From an uncultured Collinsella sp. (lineage in GTDB: Bacteria; Actinomycetota; Coriobacteriia; Coriobacteriales; Coriobacteriaceae): a stretch of DNA of 6,312 nt. Of the stretch, positions 6,214 through 6,312 are shown one piece after another. Under the pieces are notes generated by a model. It had not been told where the DNA came from and did no database searches. It saw nothing but the letters and a program-made list of their open reading frames with translations. Position numbers and translations under genes: made by a program. The number at the start of each line of letters is the position of its first letter. Position 1 is the first letter of the stretch. The stretch is from NCBI GenBank assembly GCA_900765185.1, contig CAAFQT010000096.1, positions 1 through 6,312 on the forward strand, written 5' to 3'.

Positions 6214-6312
6214 GACGGGACCCACGTCCCCATCGCCGTCAACCCGGCGGCCCGCCGGAAGCGCTCACCCAGGGTCAACAGCAACGTCAACGCAGCGGGG
6301 CCGAGGGCTTAC
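6191..6312. other. GC-rich non-coding leader with short palindromes
   Basis: No supportable gene lies between the hydrolase start and the window edge. The region holds a perfect 7-bp palindrome around one base (CCGGCGG, C, CCGCCGG; 6244-6258), a 5-bp stem GGGAC/GTCCC (6217-6230), and three copies of GTCAAC (6238-6243, 6274-6279, 6286-6291). On the minus strand the repeated GTTGAC resembles -35 elements, but no matching -10 was found at 16-18 bp. It may be a regulatory region or the tail of an intergenic repeat cut by the window edge. Confidence 0.3.

Noticed and set aside
6191..6310. About 40 open codons on the minus strand upstream of the hydrolase
   Set aside because: The frame is bounded by a stop at the window edge and a TGA before the hydrolase. 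It has no convincing start or ribosome-binding site and is short enough to be chance in GC-rich DNA.

Overview
All five genes I can support lie on the minus strand, so the window is read from right to left. GC content is high, third codon positions are G/C-rich, and the Shine-Dalgarno sequences range from strong to moderate. Gene content and style point to a high-GC, Gram-positive-type gut anaerobe of the Coriobacteriia, with Collinsella or a relative most likely. That placement is inferred from general resemblance, not from a marker gene.

Right part (4655-6312): 146 nt of GC-rich leader with no supportable gene, then a complete 503-residue DUF1593 / Sde182-type nucleoside-hydrolase-like protein. 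It has no signal peptide and ends in two consecutive stop codons. The 275-nt gap that follows (4380-4654) holds a long, nearly perfect palindrome at 4500-4595. It looks like a REP/MITE-type repeat and may also terminate the hydrolase transcript. A smaller hairpin in the same gap overlaps the ribosome-binding site of the next gene.

Centre and left (82-4379): four co-directional genes with gaps of 24, 48 and 80 nt, probably one operon. In order of transcription they are: (1) a DUF4428 protein with a zinc finger at each end and a possible PH-like middle; (2) a protein with two N-terminal TFIIB-type zinc ribbons, a large soluble domain and two C-terminal membrane helices; (3) an SPFH/Band-7 protein of the YdjI type with a Pro-Ala linker and two C-terminal zinc ribbons; (4) a two-domain lipoprotein. 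A perfect 13-bp inverted repeat at 1-31 closes the operon.

Genes 2 and 3 resemble the YdjG and YdjI partners of the Bacillus subtilis PspA (phage-shock) envelope-stress operon. No pspA and no ydjH-like TPM-domain gene is visible here. The best reading is a membrane-associated scaffold or envelope-stress module: a zinc-ribbon membrane anchor, a flotillin-like assembly protein and a cytosolic zinc-finger adaptor inside the cell, with a lipoprotein outside. The layout and domains are seen in the sequence. The stress role comes from knowledge of the relatives, and the idea that all four proteins work together is inference.
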